Assembly: GCF_001514495.1 (NCBI RefSeq)
Contig: NZ_BCNM01000037.1
Coordinates: 1-46,296, forward strand
From: Paenibacillus pabuli NBRC 13638
GTDB taxonomy: Bacteria > Bacillota > Bacilli > Paenibacillales > Paenibacillaceae
DNA length: 46,296 nucleotides
Reading direction: 5' to 3'
Part shown: in pieces, positions 25,422 to 34,612 of the stretch
Numbering within the stretch: the stretch's first letter is position 1
Layout of the letters: every line of letters begins with the position of its first letter
Position numbers and translations under genes: made by a program
The notes under the pieces: model-generated
The model's database searches: none
The model's input: the letters and a program-made list of their open reading frames with translations, nothing else
What the model was told of the DNA's origin: nothing

Positions 25422-27014
25422 CTAACACTCCTCTTCCAGCTCCGCATCTGTCCAATGCAGCTGAACACCCTGCCGAATCAACTGTGCCTGATAGGACTGA
25501 AGATGCTCATCTGTCTCTCTTACTGCCGCCGGTTCAACCTGATTAGCAATCGCATATGCCGCAAGGGTACCGGCAGCCTCTCCAATATTCCATTCCGTGG
25601 GATGCAGACGGTAACAACCGTTCGCAATCTGGGTCATGGAGATATTCTTGCAAGCTGGGAGCAAGTTCTTGACTCGTACCGGGATCAGTGCACCCAGCGG
25701 AATCTCATAGGGATGGTTAGGAATATAAAAGGTCCGCTGGCTCACGGTAGTAGGATGGAGATCCAGATGATAGCTGCCTACGCCTACGCTGTCCTCGTAC
25801 CGCTTTACTCCCTTTGCTCCACGCAATTCCTTGCTCACATCCTGTTCGGTTACGGTATACAGGCCGCGGATTCGGCGTGATTCCCGAATGTAGGGAGCTT
25901 TCGCCAGACCGTCTTCCGTGCCGAGCACATCTCCGCGCAGCCGCAGGCCGGGATAGCCCTTTCCGCCATCAAGACGGGGAGCCTCGGTTTGAAGCCAATA
26001 CACCAACGAGAGAGTTAGCTGTTTTGCGCCCTCCAGATGCTGTTGCCTTTCTTCTGGGGATACGCCGATCAGGGGACCAGCATAATAATCGTTCAATGCC
26101 CAATTAAGCAGTGTCACTCCACCGTCATTCAACGGTTCTGACCATAAGTCGGGATCAACGATCCGCCGATAATCCCATAGGGAGACAACACCCTGTTCAT
26201 TCGGGAACATCGTGAACTCTTTCAGCCTGGAGGTATCATTCGCATCCGAAGCGTACCAGCTCAGGATCGGATACGTTGAGAACGAAGGGACATACTGTCG
26301 CCAGTAGTCATATTCCCGTGGACGGGGAATGGTGAAGTTCCCACCATGTACATAATCCACCGCCGCCACATGGGTAATGGACTGCATGTCTAGCGGGTTT
26401 GCTTCTTCCAGGGCATGTGGTTCACCCGTCTCCTGCCGAGATTCCGCCCCAATTACATGCTCCACTCCGGCAAGGGGGAGCAGATCGCTGCATTCTGTGG
26501 CATCCAGATAATAGGCACCCCGGAGCTTAATTAATCCTCCACTTCGCCCTTCACGCACCATCACGCCAGTCACCCGATCATCTGCTGTATCCACATGAAC
26601 CGGTACGGTATGATAGAGCACTTCGATCCGTCCAGTATTCACATAGGGCGCAAGCATCTCATGCAGAACCGCAAGTGCCACCTTGGGCTCATGCGTCAAG
26701 CGACTGACCCAGCCATTGCCAGGATTCAGAATGGGATTAAACCTGGCGGAATCCGTAAGTGGATAATTCCTTCTGTAGTAATCCCTGACCCTGCTGCGAA
26801 ATTCACGATACGATTCGGTGCAGCCGGATTGTTCAATCCAGCGGTGCTCATCCGGGGGCACAGCCTGCGAGGTCAATTGGCCACCAAGCCAGTCCGTCTC
26901 TTCCGTCAAAAGCACCCGCTGACCTGCTTTGGCTGCGGCGAGTGCAGCAGCTGTCCCGCCAAGTCCGCCCCCGATAATGACAACATCAGTGCATTTTTCC
27001 TGTTCAATAGCCAT
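25422..27014 (-). CDS. FAD-dependent oxidoreductase (FAD_oxidored family)
   Basis: A 530-residue flavoprotein. The ATG at 27012-27014 follows GGGGGAG; upstream frame to 27119 is inside the ROK gene. The Rossmann FAD motif is VVIIGGGLGGTAAALAAAKA, followed by WLGGQLTSQAVPP, the second motif typical of this family in which the substrate is probably a sugar or related compound. A DATECSDLLPLAG block and the C-terminal GEAAGTLAAYAIA FAD-binding end are present. Last gene of the leftward sugar operon, overlapping the ROK kinase by 11 bases. Homologues occur in sugar or glycan loci of Bacillota and Bacteroidota, where the substrate is mostly unknown. Likely oxidises a sugar or a modified amino sugar; not shown. 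Confidence 0.82.
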   Translation of the reverse strand: MAIEQEKCTDVVIIGGGLGGTAAALAAAKAGQRVLLTEETDWLGGQLTSQAVPPDEHRWIEQSGCTESYREFRSRVRDYYRRNYPLTDSARFNPILNPGNGWVSRLTHEPKVALAVLHEMLAPYVNTGRIEVLYHTVPVHVDTADDRVTGVMVREGRSGGLIKLRGAYYLDATECSDLLPLAGVEHVIGAESRQETGEPHALEEANPLDMQSITHVAAVDYVHGGNFTIPRPREYDYWRQYVPSFSTYPILSWYASDANDTSRLKEFTMFPNEQGVVSLWDYRRIVDPDLWSEPLNDGGVTLLNWALNDYYAGPLIGVSPEERQQHLEGAKQLTLSLVYWLQTEAPRLDGGKGYPGLRLRGDVLGTEDGLAKAPYIRESRRIRGLYTVTEQDVSKELRGAKGVKRYEDSVGVGSYHLDLHPTTVSQRTFYIPNHPYEIPLGALIPVRVKNLLPACKNISMTQIANGCYRLHPTEWNIGEAAGTLAAYAIANQVEPAAVRETDEHLQSYQAQLIRQGVQLHWTDAELEEEC

Positions 27015-27972
27015 GCGCTTTCTCCCCCTTGTCGCTGCCTCCGGGCCAAGTTGATCCATCTCGGTACAACCGATCCAGCGCCAGTCGTGCCGCCCCGAAG
27101 CAGCCAGCCCGGTTGCCAAGTTCAGCAGCTACAATCCGGTCTGCCAGCCCTTCACTGTGCAGTTTGTTGGTAAGCCGATGCCACCATATGGCATGGTCAT
27201 GAATCACTCCACCACCGAGAATAATCCATTCGGGATCCATCGATGCGCTGATATTGGCTATAACCAGCGCCAAATCGGCAGTGTATTGCTCCAGAATGAC
27301 CAGCGCTGTGGCTTCTCCCCTTCCTGCGGCTGCCATGATCTCACAGCCATGAGTATACGTACTCTTCGTCTGTTCCAGTGCAATCCGCTGGAGCGCACTG
27401 CCGGAAACATATTGCTCCACACAACCCTGTTTGCCACAATTGCAAGGACGTCCTCCAGGCACAAGTACGCTGTGTCCCCAATCCCCGCCGCGCCAGCCAG
27501 CTCCGCGCAGCAGTCGGCCTTCGTACATGTTGGCTCCACCGACACCGGTGCCAAGAGTCAGCATCACCAGGCTTGGCTTGCCGCGGCCTGCTCCAAGCCA
27601 TGCCTCTCCGATCAACGCAGCATTGGCATCGTTATCGGCAGCTGCAGGCAATCCGAACGTTTCCGCAGCCCATTGTGTAAGCGGCATGCCCTGCCAACCG
27701 GGTAAATTGTCGGTGGCGTAGACTACCTCCCCTGTCGTTACATTCACCCTGCCGGCTGAAGCAAGGCCTATGGCCTCCACCTCCGAACATCCTGCCAGCA
27801 GTTCACTCAACAGCTCATTTAACTGTCCAAGTATGCCTTTCCGCCCATGACACGTCTCTGTTGCCCGTGCCATTTCCGCAAGAACCATTCCGGCTTCATT
27901 CACTACAAGCCCCTTGATACCCGTGCCTCCGATATCCACACCAATGACCTGCCGCAGCGGCTTCTCCCCCAT
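27004..27972 (-). CDS. ROK-family sugar kinase
   Basis: A 322-residue ROK kinase, with ATP loop GVDIGGTGIKGLVV, catalytic region ADNDANAALIGE, phosphate loop LTLGTGVGG and the zinc/substrate signature GHSVLVPGG with CNCGKQGCVEQYVSG. ROK proteins phosphorylate hexoses or N-acetylmannosamine; no DNA-binding extension is present, so it is a kinase, not a repressor. Placed after the RpiR regulator (14 bases) and overlapping the FAD oxidoreductase. With NanE in the same operon, the substrate may be N-acetylmannosamine, giving ManNAc-6-P for NanE. The substrate specificity is not readable from the sequence. Confidence 0.88.
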   Translation of the reverse strand: MGEKPLRQVIGVDIGGTGIKGLVVNEAGMVLAEMARATETCHGRKGILGQLNELLSELLAGCSEVEAIGLASAGRVNVTTGEVVYATDNLPGWQGMPLTQWAAETFGLPAAADNDANAALIGEAWLGAGRGKPSLVMLTLGTGVGGANMYEGRLLRGAGWRGGDWGHSVLVPGGRPCNCGKQGCVEQYVSGSALQRIALEQTKSTYTHGCEIMAAAGRGEATALVILEQYTADLALVIANISASMDPEWIILGGGVIHDHAIWWHRLTNKLHSEGLADRIVAAELGNRAGCFGAARLALDRLYRDGSTWPGGSDKGEKAHGY

Positions 27973-27985
27973 TCAGGTACATGAT

Positions 27986-28813
27986 TCAATAAATACGTTC
28001 AATAACCGCCCTTGCTGTCCATTCCTTCATTTTCTTGCTCTCTTCCACATGCAGTCCCTCCAACCCCTGGCAGAGAAGATCGATAATGAACAACTGGGAT
28101 ATTTTGGCCCCGACGGACCCACCTTCGAGCGGAGATTCCTTCCCTGCAGTCAAAAGTACAACATCTGCAATGGAGGCAATAGGAGATTTGGCATAATTCG
28201 TCATGGCAATAATCTTTGCTCCGTTCTGTTTGGCTTTCATCAGCATATCATTCGTATCCAGTGTACTCCCCGATACGCTGATGCCAAAAGCAACATCGCC
28301 TTCCCCCATCGTCACCGCCATCATGGACTGAATATGGCTGTCTGAATTGGCTTCCACACGCCGCCCGATGCGCAAGAAGCGATTCTTGGCATCCAGAGCC
28401 GTTATCCCTGAAGAGCCTACGCCAAAGAACTGCACATATCGTGCTTGATCCAAACACTGTACAGCCTGCTTCAGTTGTTCTCGATCCAGCATCCCCTGCG
28501 TCGATTGAAGCACACCTATCATGGAAGCATATAACTGGTCCGCAGCATCATTCTCTTCACTCCCGCTTTCCAGATGAATCTGCCGTTTTGGCAGCCCTTG
28601 GGCCAACATCAGCTTGAAATCCTGATAACCTTTAAACCCGATTTTGCGACAGAAGCGCATCACCGTAGTTTCTCCCGTCCCTGCAAAATCAGCCAGCTCT
28701 GTTACGGATAGATAGATCAGGTTATCCGGATGCTCCACGACGCACCGTGCTACCTTCTGCTCCGACTTGGTCATTGAAGGGTAATACGTATTAATTCGAT
28801 CCGTCATTTCCAT
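27986..28813 (-). CDS. RpiR/MurR-family transcription regulator
   Basis: A 275-residue regulator: the N-terminal helix-turn-helix (YLSVTELADFAGTGETTVMR, then FCRKIGFKGYQDFK) is followed by a SIS phosphosugar-binding domain (VQFFGVGSSGITALDAKNRF, then VAFGISVSGSTLDTNDML). The family senses a phosphorylated sugar, often GlcNAc- or MurNAc-6-phosphate. The gene sits between NanE and the ROK kinase and overlaps the NanE stop by 23 bases. It probably regulates this sugar operon in response to the NanE substrate or product. The operator is not identified. Confidence 0.88.
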   Translation of the reverse strand: MEMTDRINTYYPSMTKSEQKVARCVVEHPDNLIYLSVTELADFAGTGETTVMRFCRKIGFKGYQDFKLMLAQGLPKRQIHLESGSEENDAADQLYASMIGVLQSTQGMLDREQLKQAVQCLDQARYVQFFGVGSSGITALDAKNRFLRIGRRVEANSDSHIQSMMAVTMGEGDVAFGISVSGSTLDTNDMLMKAKQNGAKIIAMTNYAKSPIASIADVVLLTAGKESPLEGGSVGAKISQLFIIDLLCQGLEGLHVEESKKMKEWTARAVIERIY

Positions 28814-29498
28814 CGTTTCTCATCCTCATCTTTGTCGTCACTTCCGCAAACCGCCGGGTAATCAGCTGCGGCCTTGTTATGGCAGAGCCTACCACTACAG
28901 CGTAAGCCCCCAGTTCCAGCGCCTGTTCCACCTGATAGGGCTGGCTGATTCGCCCTTCAGCAATGACCGGAATCTTCAGACGCTGAGCAGCGAGCTTCAA
29001 TAGCTCCAGATTCGGTCCATCCTGCTGCCGGGAGTAAGGTGTGTAACCTGCGAGCGTAGTTGAGACACAGCTAACTCCAAGCGACTCAGCGTATACCGCT
29101 TCCTCCAGAATCGAGATGTCCGCCATGGAAACCGTTCCGTTTTCGTTCAGAAAGTCTGTAATTTGTTCAAGCGTATCGTTCTCCGGCCGCTTCTGCCGGG
29201 TCGCATCCAATGCAATGATATCTGCACCCGCCTCCAGCAGCTCGTCGATTTCTCTCATCGTAGGAGTGATATATACCGAAGAATCCGGGTAATTGCGCTT
29301 CACAATACCGATGACTGGCAGCGATACGGCTTGCTTGATCGCCCGCACATCTGCGGCACCGTTCGCCCGAATCCCGACTGCTCCGCCTTCTTCAGCAGCC
29401 GCAGCCATCCGCGCCATGTACGCCGCGCCGTGCAGCGGTTCATCCGGCAGCGCCTGACAGGAAACGATCAGCCCCTGATGAAGGTTTTTCAGGGTCAT
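28791..29498 (-). CDS. nanE: N-acylglucosamine-6-phosphate 2-epimerase
   Basis: A 235-residue NanE-type TIM barrel starting at ATG 29496-29498 with GGGGAG upstream. Diagnostic parts are GLIVSCQALPDEPLHG, the GAVGIRANGAADV strand, LPVIGIVKRNYPDSSVYITP, ADIIALDATRQKRP, MADISILEEAV and IPVIAEGRISQPYQVEQALE. NanE converts N-acetylmannosamine-6-phosphate into N-acetylglucosamine-6-phosphate. The operon has no NanA aldolase, so the input is more likely ManNAc or a ManNAc-containing glycan than sialic acid. The next genes code for the regulator and the ROK kinase. Confidence 0.9.
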   Translation of the reverse strand: MTLKNLHQGLIVSCQALPDEPLHGAAYMARMAAAAEEGGAVGIRANGAADVRAIKQAVSLPVIGIVKRNYPDSSVYITPTMREIDELLEAGADIIALDATRQKRPENDTLEQITDFLNENGTVSMADISILEEAVYAESLGVSCVSTTLAGYTPYSRQQDGPNLELLKLAAQRLKIPVIAEGRISQPYQVEQALELGAYAVVVGSAITRPQLITRRFAEVTTKMRMRNDGNDGSN

Positions 29499-29533
29499 TT
29501 TTCTCAGGCTCCCCACCCTCTCTCTCTTATAAT

Positions 29534-31081
29534 CTACTTCTCGCTCGCACACGCGGTCGGGACAAACCGTACAGAAAGCCCTACTTCGAACATCCGGTTC
29601 CACGGCATGTAACAATCGATAATCGTTACACTTCCAGAAGAACTGTCAATGCGAACAACCAGCTCCTGACGCAGCCGTTCCTCTACTCGGGCAGCAATGC
29701 GGCCTCGCGGTCCATCCAGCATATATTTGCCGTACCCCATCTCCTGCACCGGGCCATTGCTCAGTTCTCCCCGAACAATGGAACAATAGCAGACATCCTC
29801 GGCATACCGCAGTGCGAGGAAATCAAGATGCTCTTGTGTACGCCCATAGATGAGATAGATCATGGCCTGCGAGATGACGGTTCCGAGCGAGTTGGAACTC
29901 GTGTTCCAGGCTGCATACCCGGCAAGATCGAATAACATGTCTTTTTGCCGCAGCATCTTGACCAGCTTCTGATCGCCCCCATTGGCGTATCCGACATCCG
30001 CGACAGCGATCGGTTTCCCCTTGCACCTAAGCAGATAATCCCCGTATTCTATTAACTCCATCAGGTTCCGGTACACATCATAACTGTAAAAAGCATGCTG
30101 CTGCGATACCGCCTCTGCCATCGTCTCACCCGGCGTACTGATTAGCAGGATCAGTTCCGCCTCATCTGCACTTGATGCAATGAGTCCGCCTGCGGCCAGA
30201 ATCTGATACTTCAGGGTCTCATAGAAAAATCGATCCTCGAACAACGGTGTAACAAATGCGCCTTGTACAGACGACAAGCGGGGATACACAAGCGGCATTC
30301 GGCCGCGGGCTTTGTTCATCATCCGGGTAAGCAGTACGCAGCCCACTTCGTCTGCTCCTGGATACATATAGACCTTAAGCTCCAGATCCAGGGCAGTAAT
30401 GCTTGCCCGGACCTTCTCTTGATCCTTTGCCGTATGACCATAAGGCGCCGAATCATCCTGCGGAACAATCATGAAATCGATGATCCCTTCCTTCACCAGA
30501 GCCATCACCTGCTGGTTCGCTGCAATATTTATTGCCCTTCGCCCAAGGTAATCTTCCAGCACCTCGGGTGGCAGCCGGGTGTCAATTTCCTTCAGTTCGC
30601 GGATCTCCTCATCCGTCGCAATCCCCAGTTCCAGCCGATGGCTGATGAAGCCCTTACGAAAGATTTCCCGCCCCCATTCAGCATAATAATCCGGCTCTTC
30701 ATCCGACAGGGAATACTGCGGACAGCGCATAATCAGTTGGAACGCATATAGGATCAGCTGTGGGTGACGCTTCTTGATTCCCCTAATTCGTTCCAGACGT
30801 TCGGTCAGTTCTTCCATCTTCAGCTCATGCAGGCGCGATGGAATAATACCACCATAGAGCAGCGTATCCAGTGCAACAACTGCACCGTCTGCCCCTGCAC
30901 AGCTTTCCTCGAACCAGGACCAGAGCTGCTCCACATCGCCTGGGCGTTTCTTGAGTCCCATCATGTCTAAGGGCGGACGTTCCAAGGTGAATTCTGTCCC
31001 ATGTGCCAATAAATAAGGGAATTCATAGTTGCAAGGTCGTTCATCCAGCGGGATAAATGCTAACTTATACTGCTTTGGCAT
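29534..31081 (-). CDS. DUF4127-family protein
   Basis: A 515-residue protein with family features: KLAFIPLDERPCNYEFPYLL at the start, ADGAVVALDTLLYGGIIPSR, LYAFQLIMRCPQYS and IDFMIVPQDDSAPYGHTAKD, then VYMYPGADEVGCVLLTRM. The start ATG at 31079-31081 has GAAAGGA about 11 bases upstream. No signal peptide or membrane span; probably a cytoplasmic enzyme. Conserved Asp, Asn and His residues in the DSAPYG-H block and a GYANGGDQ loop suggest an active site; no reaction is known to me. Located between the transporter genes and nanE, so a step before or after phosphorylation of the imported sugar is plausible. Confidence 0.85.
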   Translation of the reverse strand: MPKQYKLAFIPLDERPCNYEFPYLLAHGTEFTLERPPLDMMGLKKRPGDVEQLWSWFEESCAGADGAVVALDTLLYGGIIPSRLHELKMEELTERLERIRGIKKRHPQLILYAFQLIMRCPQYSLSDEEPDYYAEWGREIFRKGFISHRLELGIATDEEIRELKEIDTRLPPEVLEDYLGRRAINIAANQQVMALVKEGIIDFMIVPQDDSAPYGHTAKDQEKVRASITALDLELKVYMYPGADEVGCVLLTRMMNKARGRMPLVYPRLSSVQGAFVTPLFEDRFFYETLKYQILAAGGLIASSADEAELILLISTPGETMAEAVSQQHAFYSYDVYRNLMELIEYGDYLLRCKGKPIAVADVGYANGGDQKLVKMLRQKDMLFDLAGYAAWNTSSNSLGTVISQAMIYLIYGRTQEHLDFLALRYAEDVCYCSIVRGELSNGPVQEMGYGKYMLDGPRGRIAARVEERLRQELVVRIDSSSGSVTIIDCYMPWNRMFEVGLSVRFVPTACASEK

Positions 31082-31136
31082 GAATGCAATCATCCTTTCT
31101 GCACTTAAATCCGGTCATCTTCGTAACTCGTTCGTT

Positions 31137-31997
31137 TCACCCTTTAATCGCACCAGCAATGCCTTCCATATAGTATTTCTGCGTAAAGAGAAAAACGATA
31201 ATAATCGGCAATACCGATATCATTGTTCCCGCGGCAATCCAGCCAAAGTTGTAGGAAAACTGACCATTTAAATACGTAAGAGCTGCGGCCAGCGGATATT
31301 TCTGCGGATCATCCAGCACGACAATCGGCCACAGGAAATTGTTCCAGAATGCCATGACCTCCAGCAGCCCAATGACGGCAATGCCTGGCTTGACCAGAGG
31401 CATGACAAGCTGTACGAAGATACGAAGCTCGGAGGCACCATCCATTTTGCCAGAATCCCTGATATCCACCGGTATGCCCAGAAAGGTCTGCCGCATCAGA
31501 AAGATGTTGAACACCGACACCGCAGCCGGGAGCACCACGCCAAGAAATGTATTGCCTAGATGCAAGGCTTGTATGGTCAGATAATGCACAATCATAGCCG
31601 TGGCAGACGGAATAACCATGGTCGAGATCAGCAGTGTGAAGACCAGATTCCTTCCCTTGAACCGAAAAACCGCCAGCGGATATGCCGTCAGACAGGACAA
31701 AACGATATTGAACACTACCCCGAGGAGCGTAATGACCACAGTATTCATGATGTAGCGTGGAAACTCCATGAACTCCCACACCTGCACATAGTTGTCGAAT
31801 GCGATGAATGTGGGCAGGATCGCAGGCGGACTCGCAAACACATTGCGACCTGGCATGAGCGATACGCTAAGCAGCCACAGGAACGGACCCATCATAAACA
31901 GGGCAAGCAGGATTAACAGTACATAGGTGATCAAATAGCGGAGGCCTTTTTTCACTTTTTTAGACGACAGTGTCCTCAGACTCAGAATCCGATTCAA
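31137..31997 (-). CDS. Sugar ABC transporter permease (MalG-like)
   Basis: A 286-residue inner-membrane permease with six predicted spans and the EAA-type loop DGASELRIFVQLVMPLVKPG that contacts the ATPase. It begins with SKKVKKGLRYLITYVLLILL, and it overlaps the stop of the MalF-like partner by four bases, so the two are translationally coupled. The family imports mono- or oligosaccharides with a solute-binding lipoprotein. No ATPase gene lies in the operon, so a shared MsmX-type ATPase is probably used. Confidence 0.92.
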   Translation of the reverse strand: MNRILSLRTLSSKKVKKGLRYLITYVLLILLALFMMGPFLWLLSVSLMPGRNVFASPPAILPTFIAFDNYVQVWEFMEFPRYIMNTVVITLLGVVFNIVLSCLTAYPLAVFRFKGRNLVFTLLISTMVIPSATAMIVHYLTIQALHLGNTFLGVVLPAAVSVFNIFLMRQTFLGIPVDIRDSGKMDGASELRIFVQLVMPLVKPGIAVIGLLEVMAFWNNFLWPIVVLDDPQKYPLAAALTYLNGQFSYNFGWIAAGTMISVLPIIIVFLFTQKYYMEGIAGAIKG

Positions 31998-32875
31998 TAG
32001 GAATTCACCCCGCCTTTCCGGTTCAGACGGAACACCAGCACGCTAAGCGCCCCTACCAACACACTGACGATCAGTCCAAGCGCCGAGGCATAACCGAAGT
32101 TGAACTGTTCCAGCCCTTTTTGAAAAATATAAACACTGGAGGTCAGCGTGGAGGTTCCGGGCCCGCCTTTGGTCAAAATATAGACCTCGTCGAACACGCG
32201 GATCGCCCCCATGACCGAGATTAAGGTACAAAACAGAATATGCGGCCGCAGCAAAGGAATCGTCACGTAAACAATCATTCTCAGCGGCCCTGCCCCGTCC
32301 ACCCGGGCTGCTTCATAGAGATCAGCAGGAATGCTCTGAAGTCCTGCCAGATACAGCATCATGTAGTAGCCCAGGCCTTTCCACATGGTGATGAACATCA
32401 GAACATACAACGCCGTATTACTTGTGGAGAGCCAGGAGACCTGCTCGCTGAGAATCCCTATCTTCAACAGAAGGTAATTGACCACGCCATTATTGCCCAA
32501 GAGCCAGCTCCAGATCAACGCCACGGCAACCATTGAAGTTACAACCGGAATGTAATAGGCAGCCCGAAACATTTTGACACCCGGAATCCGGCTGTTGACC
32601 AGGATCGCCATTAAGATGGAGAGGAGTTGAATCACGGGTACAATCAGCACATACACCAACGAATTCCACAGTGAGACCAGAAAATTGTGATCTTTGAAGG
32701 CACGAGTGAAGTTATCCAGCCCTACGTAATGCGTCTCCGTAATAACAGAATAATCGGTGAATGAGAGCGGTATCCCGTAAATAATCGGCCAAAACGTAAA
32801 CACCGCCAAAAACAATAAGCCTGGTGCCATAAAAGCCCATGCGGCAAAAGATTCGGATCGAATCGCCTTATACAC
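31994..32875 (-). CDS. Sugar ABC transporter permease (MalF-like)
   Basis: A 293-residue permease. It starts with a GTG at 32873-32875 after GGAGG at nine bases. Six hydrophobic spans are seen (FMAPGLLFLAVFTFWPIIYG first), plus the coupling loop VDGAGPLRMIVYVTIPLLRP. Gene order solute-binding protein, MalF-like, MalG-like is the usual arrangement for carbohydrate uptake type-1 transporters. The substrate is likely the amino sugar or glycan handled by the downstream enzymes. Confidence 0.92.
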   Translation of the reverse strand: MYKAIRSESFAAWAFMAPGLLFLAVFTFWPIIYGIPLSFTDYSVITETHYVGLDNFTRAFKDHNFLVSLWNSLVYVLIVPVIQLLSILMAILVNSRIPGVKMFRAAYYIPVVTSMVAVALIWSWLLGNNGVVNYLLLKIGILSEQVSWLSTSNTALYVLMFITMWKGLGYYMMLYLAGLQSIPADLYEAARVDGAGPLRMIVYVTIPLLRPHILFCTLISVMGAIRVFDEVYILTKGGPGTSTLTSSVYIFQKGLEQFNFGYASALGLIVSVLVGALSVLVFRLNRKGGVNSY

Positions 32876-32948
32876 CCCGTTATGCCTCCCTCACCTCAAG
32901 GATCGAGGAGGAGAAAGAACTCCCCCTCTACAACTTTACCGCGATTGT

Positions 32949-34280
32949 TTAAGAGCCCTGGCTCAGGATATTGTTCACTTCCTTCTCCACAGCGTTCAGT
33001 GTCTCTTTAATGTCGGCTCCATTCATCAGAATTTCCTGCAATCCCCGTGTTAGTGCAGAGTTGATGTCCGCAGCACTCGGGACGCCGACCATATAATCCG
33101 TCGCTTTGTCGAGACTTTGGGAAGAAGCAACCTTTGCTTCCGCTTCCAGCGAGCCGTCGGACTCCGTAAAGAACGGATCTTGAATGGAGGCTTTACTCGA
33201 CGGCAACGTATTGGCTACTTTGGAGAAGGCAGTCTGATTCTCCGAATTGGTCATAAAGGCGGCAAACTCTACAGCTTGCTCGGGATTTTTGGACTTCTGG
33301 GGCACAACGAGGTTCATGGAGTTGGAGAGTCTCAGGTTGGCTTTGCCCGTTGGCAGTGGTACAGCAATCGTATTCTTGTAGACATCCGGCGCAGATTTTT
33401 TGATAAAGTTGATAAACGTTGGCCCCGACAACTGGAAAGCCACCTGTTCTCCAGAGAAATACTGGATCTGCTTGCTGAATTCCGCATCCTCCTTCAGCAC
33501 CACACCTTCGGCCATCAGATCGCGCATTTGGGCAATCATCTCCTCGGCAGCTGGCGTATTGAAGGCAGCTGCAGTTTTATCCTCATTCAGAATCGGGATA
33601 CCATCGATCGGGAACAGCTTGGAGACAAGCTGCTGCGCATATCCCGCTACGCCAGTCTTCTCGTGGACCTGACGGCCCCACTCAACCAACTCCTCCCGAG
33701 TCTGAGGTGGATTCGCCGGGTCAAGGCCCGCTTGCTTCACCAGTTTTGTATTCATGAACAGTACTTCCGTACCTGTGTACCAGGGAAGCGCGTAAGCCTT
33801 ACCATTCAAGATAGTGGATTGAAAAATGCCTTCAAAATAACTCTTCGCTTCCTCATCTGTCAAATATTCGTTCAGATTCAACAAGGCTCCCTTGCTTCCC
33901 AATTGACTGGCAAATTCGGTGTTCAGATTCACAACATCAGGGCTGTTGCCGCTGGCCGTACTGGTCAACAAACGCTGTGAAATCGCATCATAAGGGTAGT
34001 CCTTCCACTCCACCGTCACGCCAGGATGACTGCTCTCATACTTGGCAATCAGATCATTAAAGTAATCATTAAAGGTGGGTTGCAGTGCAATGGTCCAAAA
34101 CTCCAGAGTGACAGGCTCTCCAGTCGAAGCACCTTTGTCGACTTCTGTGCCTGTTCCCCCAGCGCTTTTCGGGCTCGGCGTCCCCGCCGTAGTGCCGTTT
34201 CCTCCGCAGGCAGCAAGCAACATCGACATCATAACGACGAACAGCAAAGATACTGTGAAACCTTTTCTGTTGGTGGTCAC
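32949..34280 (-). CDS. Sugar ABC transporter solute-binding lipoprotein
   Basis: Likely start is GTG at 34278-34280 behind GAGGGGG, giving 443 residues with a lipoprotein signal (FTVSLLFVVMMSMLLAACGG; Cys is lipidated). The rest is a family-1 extracellular solute-binding protein: EPVTLEFWTIALQPTFNDYF, HPGVTVEWKDYPYDAI and GNSPDVVNLNTEF, then YALPWYTGTEVLFMNTKLV. An extension to 34598 includes no signal peptide at its start and is rejected. It is the first gene of the leftward sugar operon. Sugar specificity is not readable. Confidence 0.92.
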   Translation of the reverse strand: MTTNRKGFTVSLLFVVMMSMLLAACGGNGTTAGTPSPKSAGGTGTEVDKGASTGEPVTLEFWTIALQPTFNDYFNDLIAKYESSHPGVTVEWKDYPYDAISQRLLTSTASGNSPDVVNLNTEFASQLGSKGALLNLNEYLTDEEAKSYFEGIFQSTILNGKAYALPWYTGTEVLFMNTKLVKQAGLDPANPPQTREELVEWGRQVHEKTGVAGYAQQLVSKLFPIDGIPILNEDKTAAAFNTPAAEEMIAQMRDLMAEGVVLKEDAEFSKQIQYFSGEQVAFQLSGPTFINFIKKSAPDVYKNTIAVPLPTGKANLRLSNSMNLVVPQKSKNPEQAVEFAAFMTNSENQTAFSKVANTLPSSKASIQDPFFTESDGSLEAEAKVASSQSLDKATDYMVGVPSAADINSALTRGLQEILMNGADIKETLNAVEKEVNNILSQGS

Positions 34281-34478
34281 ACAACATTCCCCCTCAGTTT
34301 GGTATAAGACGGGAGCCAGCGCTTGCGTACGATGTCCTGACTTATCACTCCATCTTTCCAATGGAGTATATGCAGCATCAGGAATGAGAATGAAGTATTT
34401 TTCCATAATTCCATTAAAAAAAGAAATCATTTTTCTTTTGCGAGCATTGAAACGCCACTCCCGATGCAGGTTTCTTTC

Positions 34479-34493
34479 AGAAAGCGTTTTGCT
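34479..34493 (-). promoter_or_regulatory. Possible catabolite-responsive (cre-like) element before the sugar operon
   Basis: On the leftward strand AGCAAAACGCTTTCT fits the CcpA cre consensus with two mismatches in the left half. It lies ~200 bases before the solute-binding protein start. A TATACT -10-like box follows nearer the gene. The 332-base gap 34281-34612 contains this, the kinase terminator and no gene. Confidence 0.35.
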
Positions 34494-34507
34494 TAAAAAA
34501 CAGAAAA

Positions 34508-34544
34508 AAGCCAGTTCGCTCCCGCAAGGAAGACAAACTGGCTT
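34508..34544 (-). terminator. Terminator after the Ser/Thr kinase
   Basis: A nine-base stem (AAGCCAGTT at 34508-34516 in complement with 34536-34544) is followed on the leftward strand by TTTTTTCTGTTTTTT. It ends the kinase transcript and isolates it from the sugar operon downstream. Confidence 0.85.
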
Positions 34545-34612
34545 GTTTATTATGTTATATATGCGATTACATTCATTAAGTGTAACTGTTCGTTTCACAT
34601 AGAGGTCATCCC

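Noticed and set aside
25239..25880. Rightward 213-residue frame
   Set aside because: Lies across the terminator and antisense to the FAD oxidoreductase; no domain and no ribosome site.
26000..34280. Sialic-acid catabolic operon
   Set aside because: NanE, ROK and RpiR are present but NanA aldolase and NagA/NagB are not, so sialic acid cannot be claimed.
34558..34572. Cre-like site with a single mismatch (leftward ATGTAATCGCATATA)
   Set aside because: It lies between the kinase stop and the kinase terminator, so it cannot easily control the sugar operon; likely chance.
34281..34598. N-terminal extension of the solute-binding protein
   Set aside because: A lipoprotein signal begins at the GTG at 34280 with a good ribosome site; the extension runs across the promoter region.
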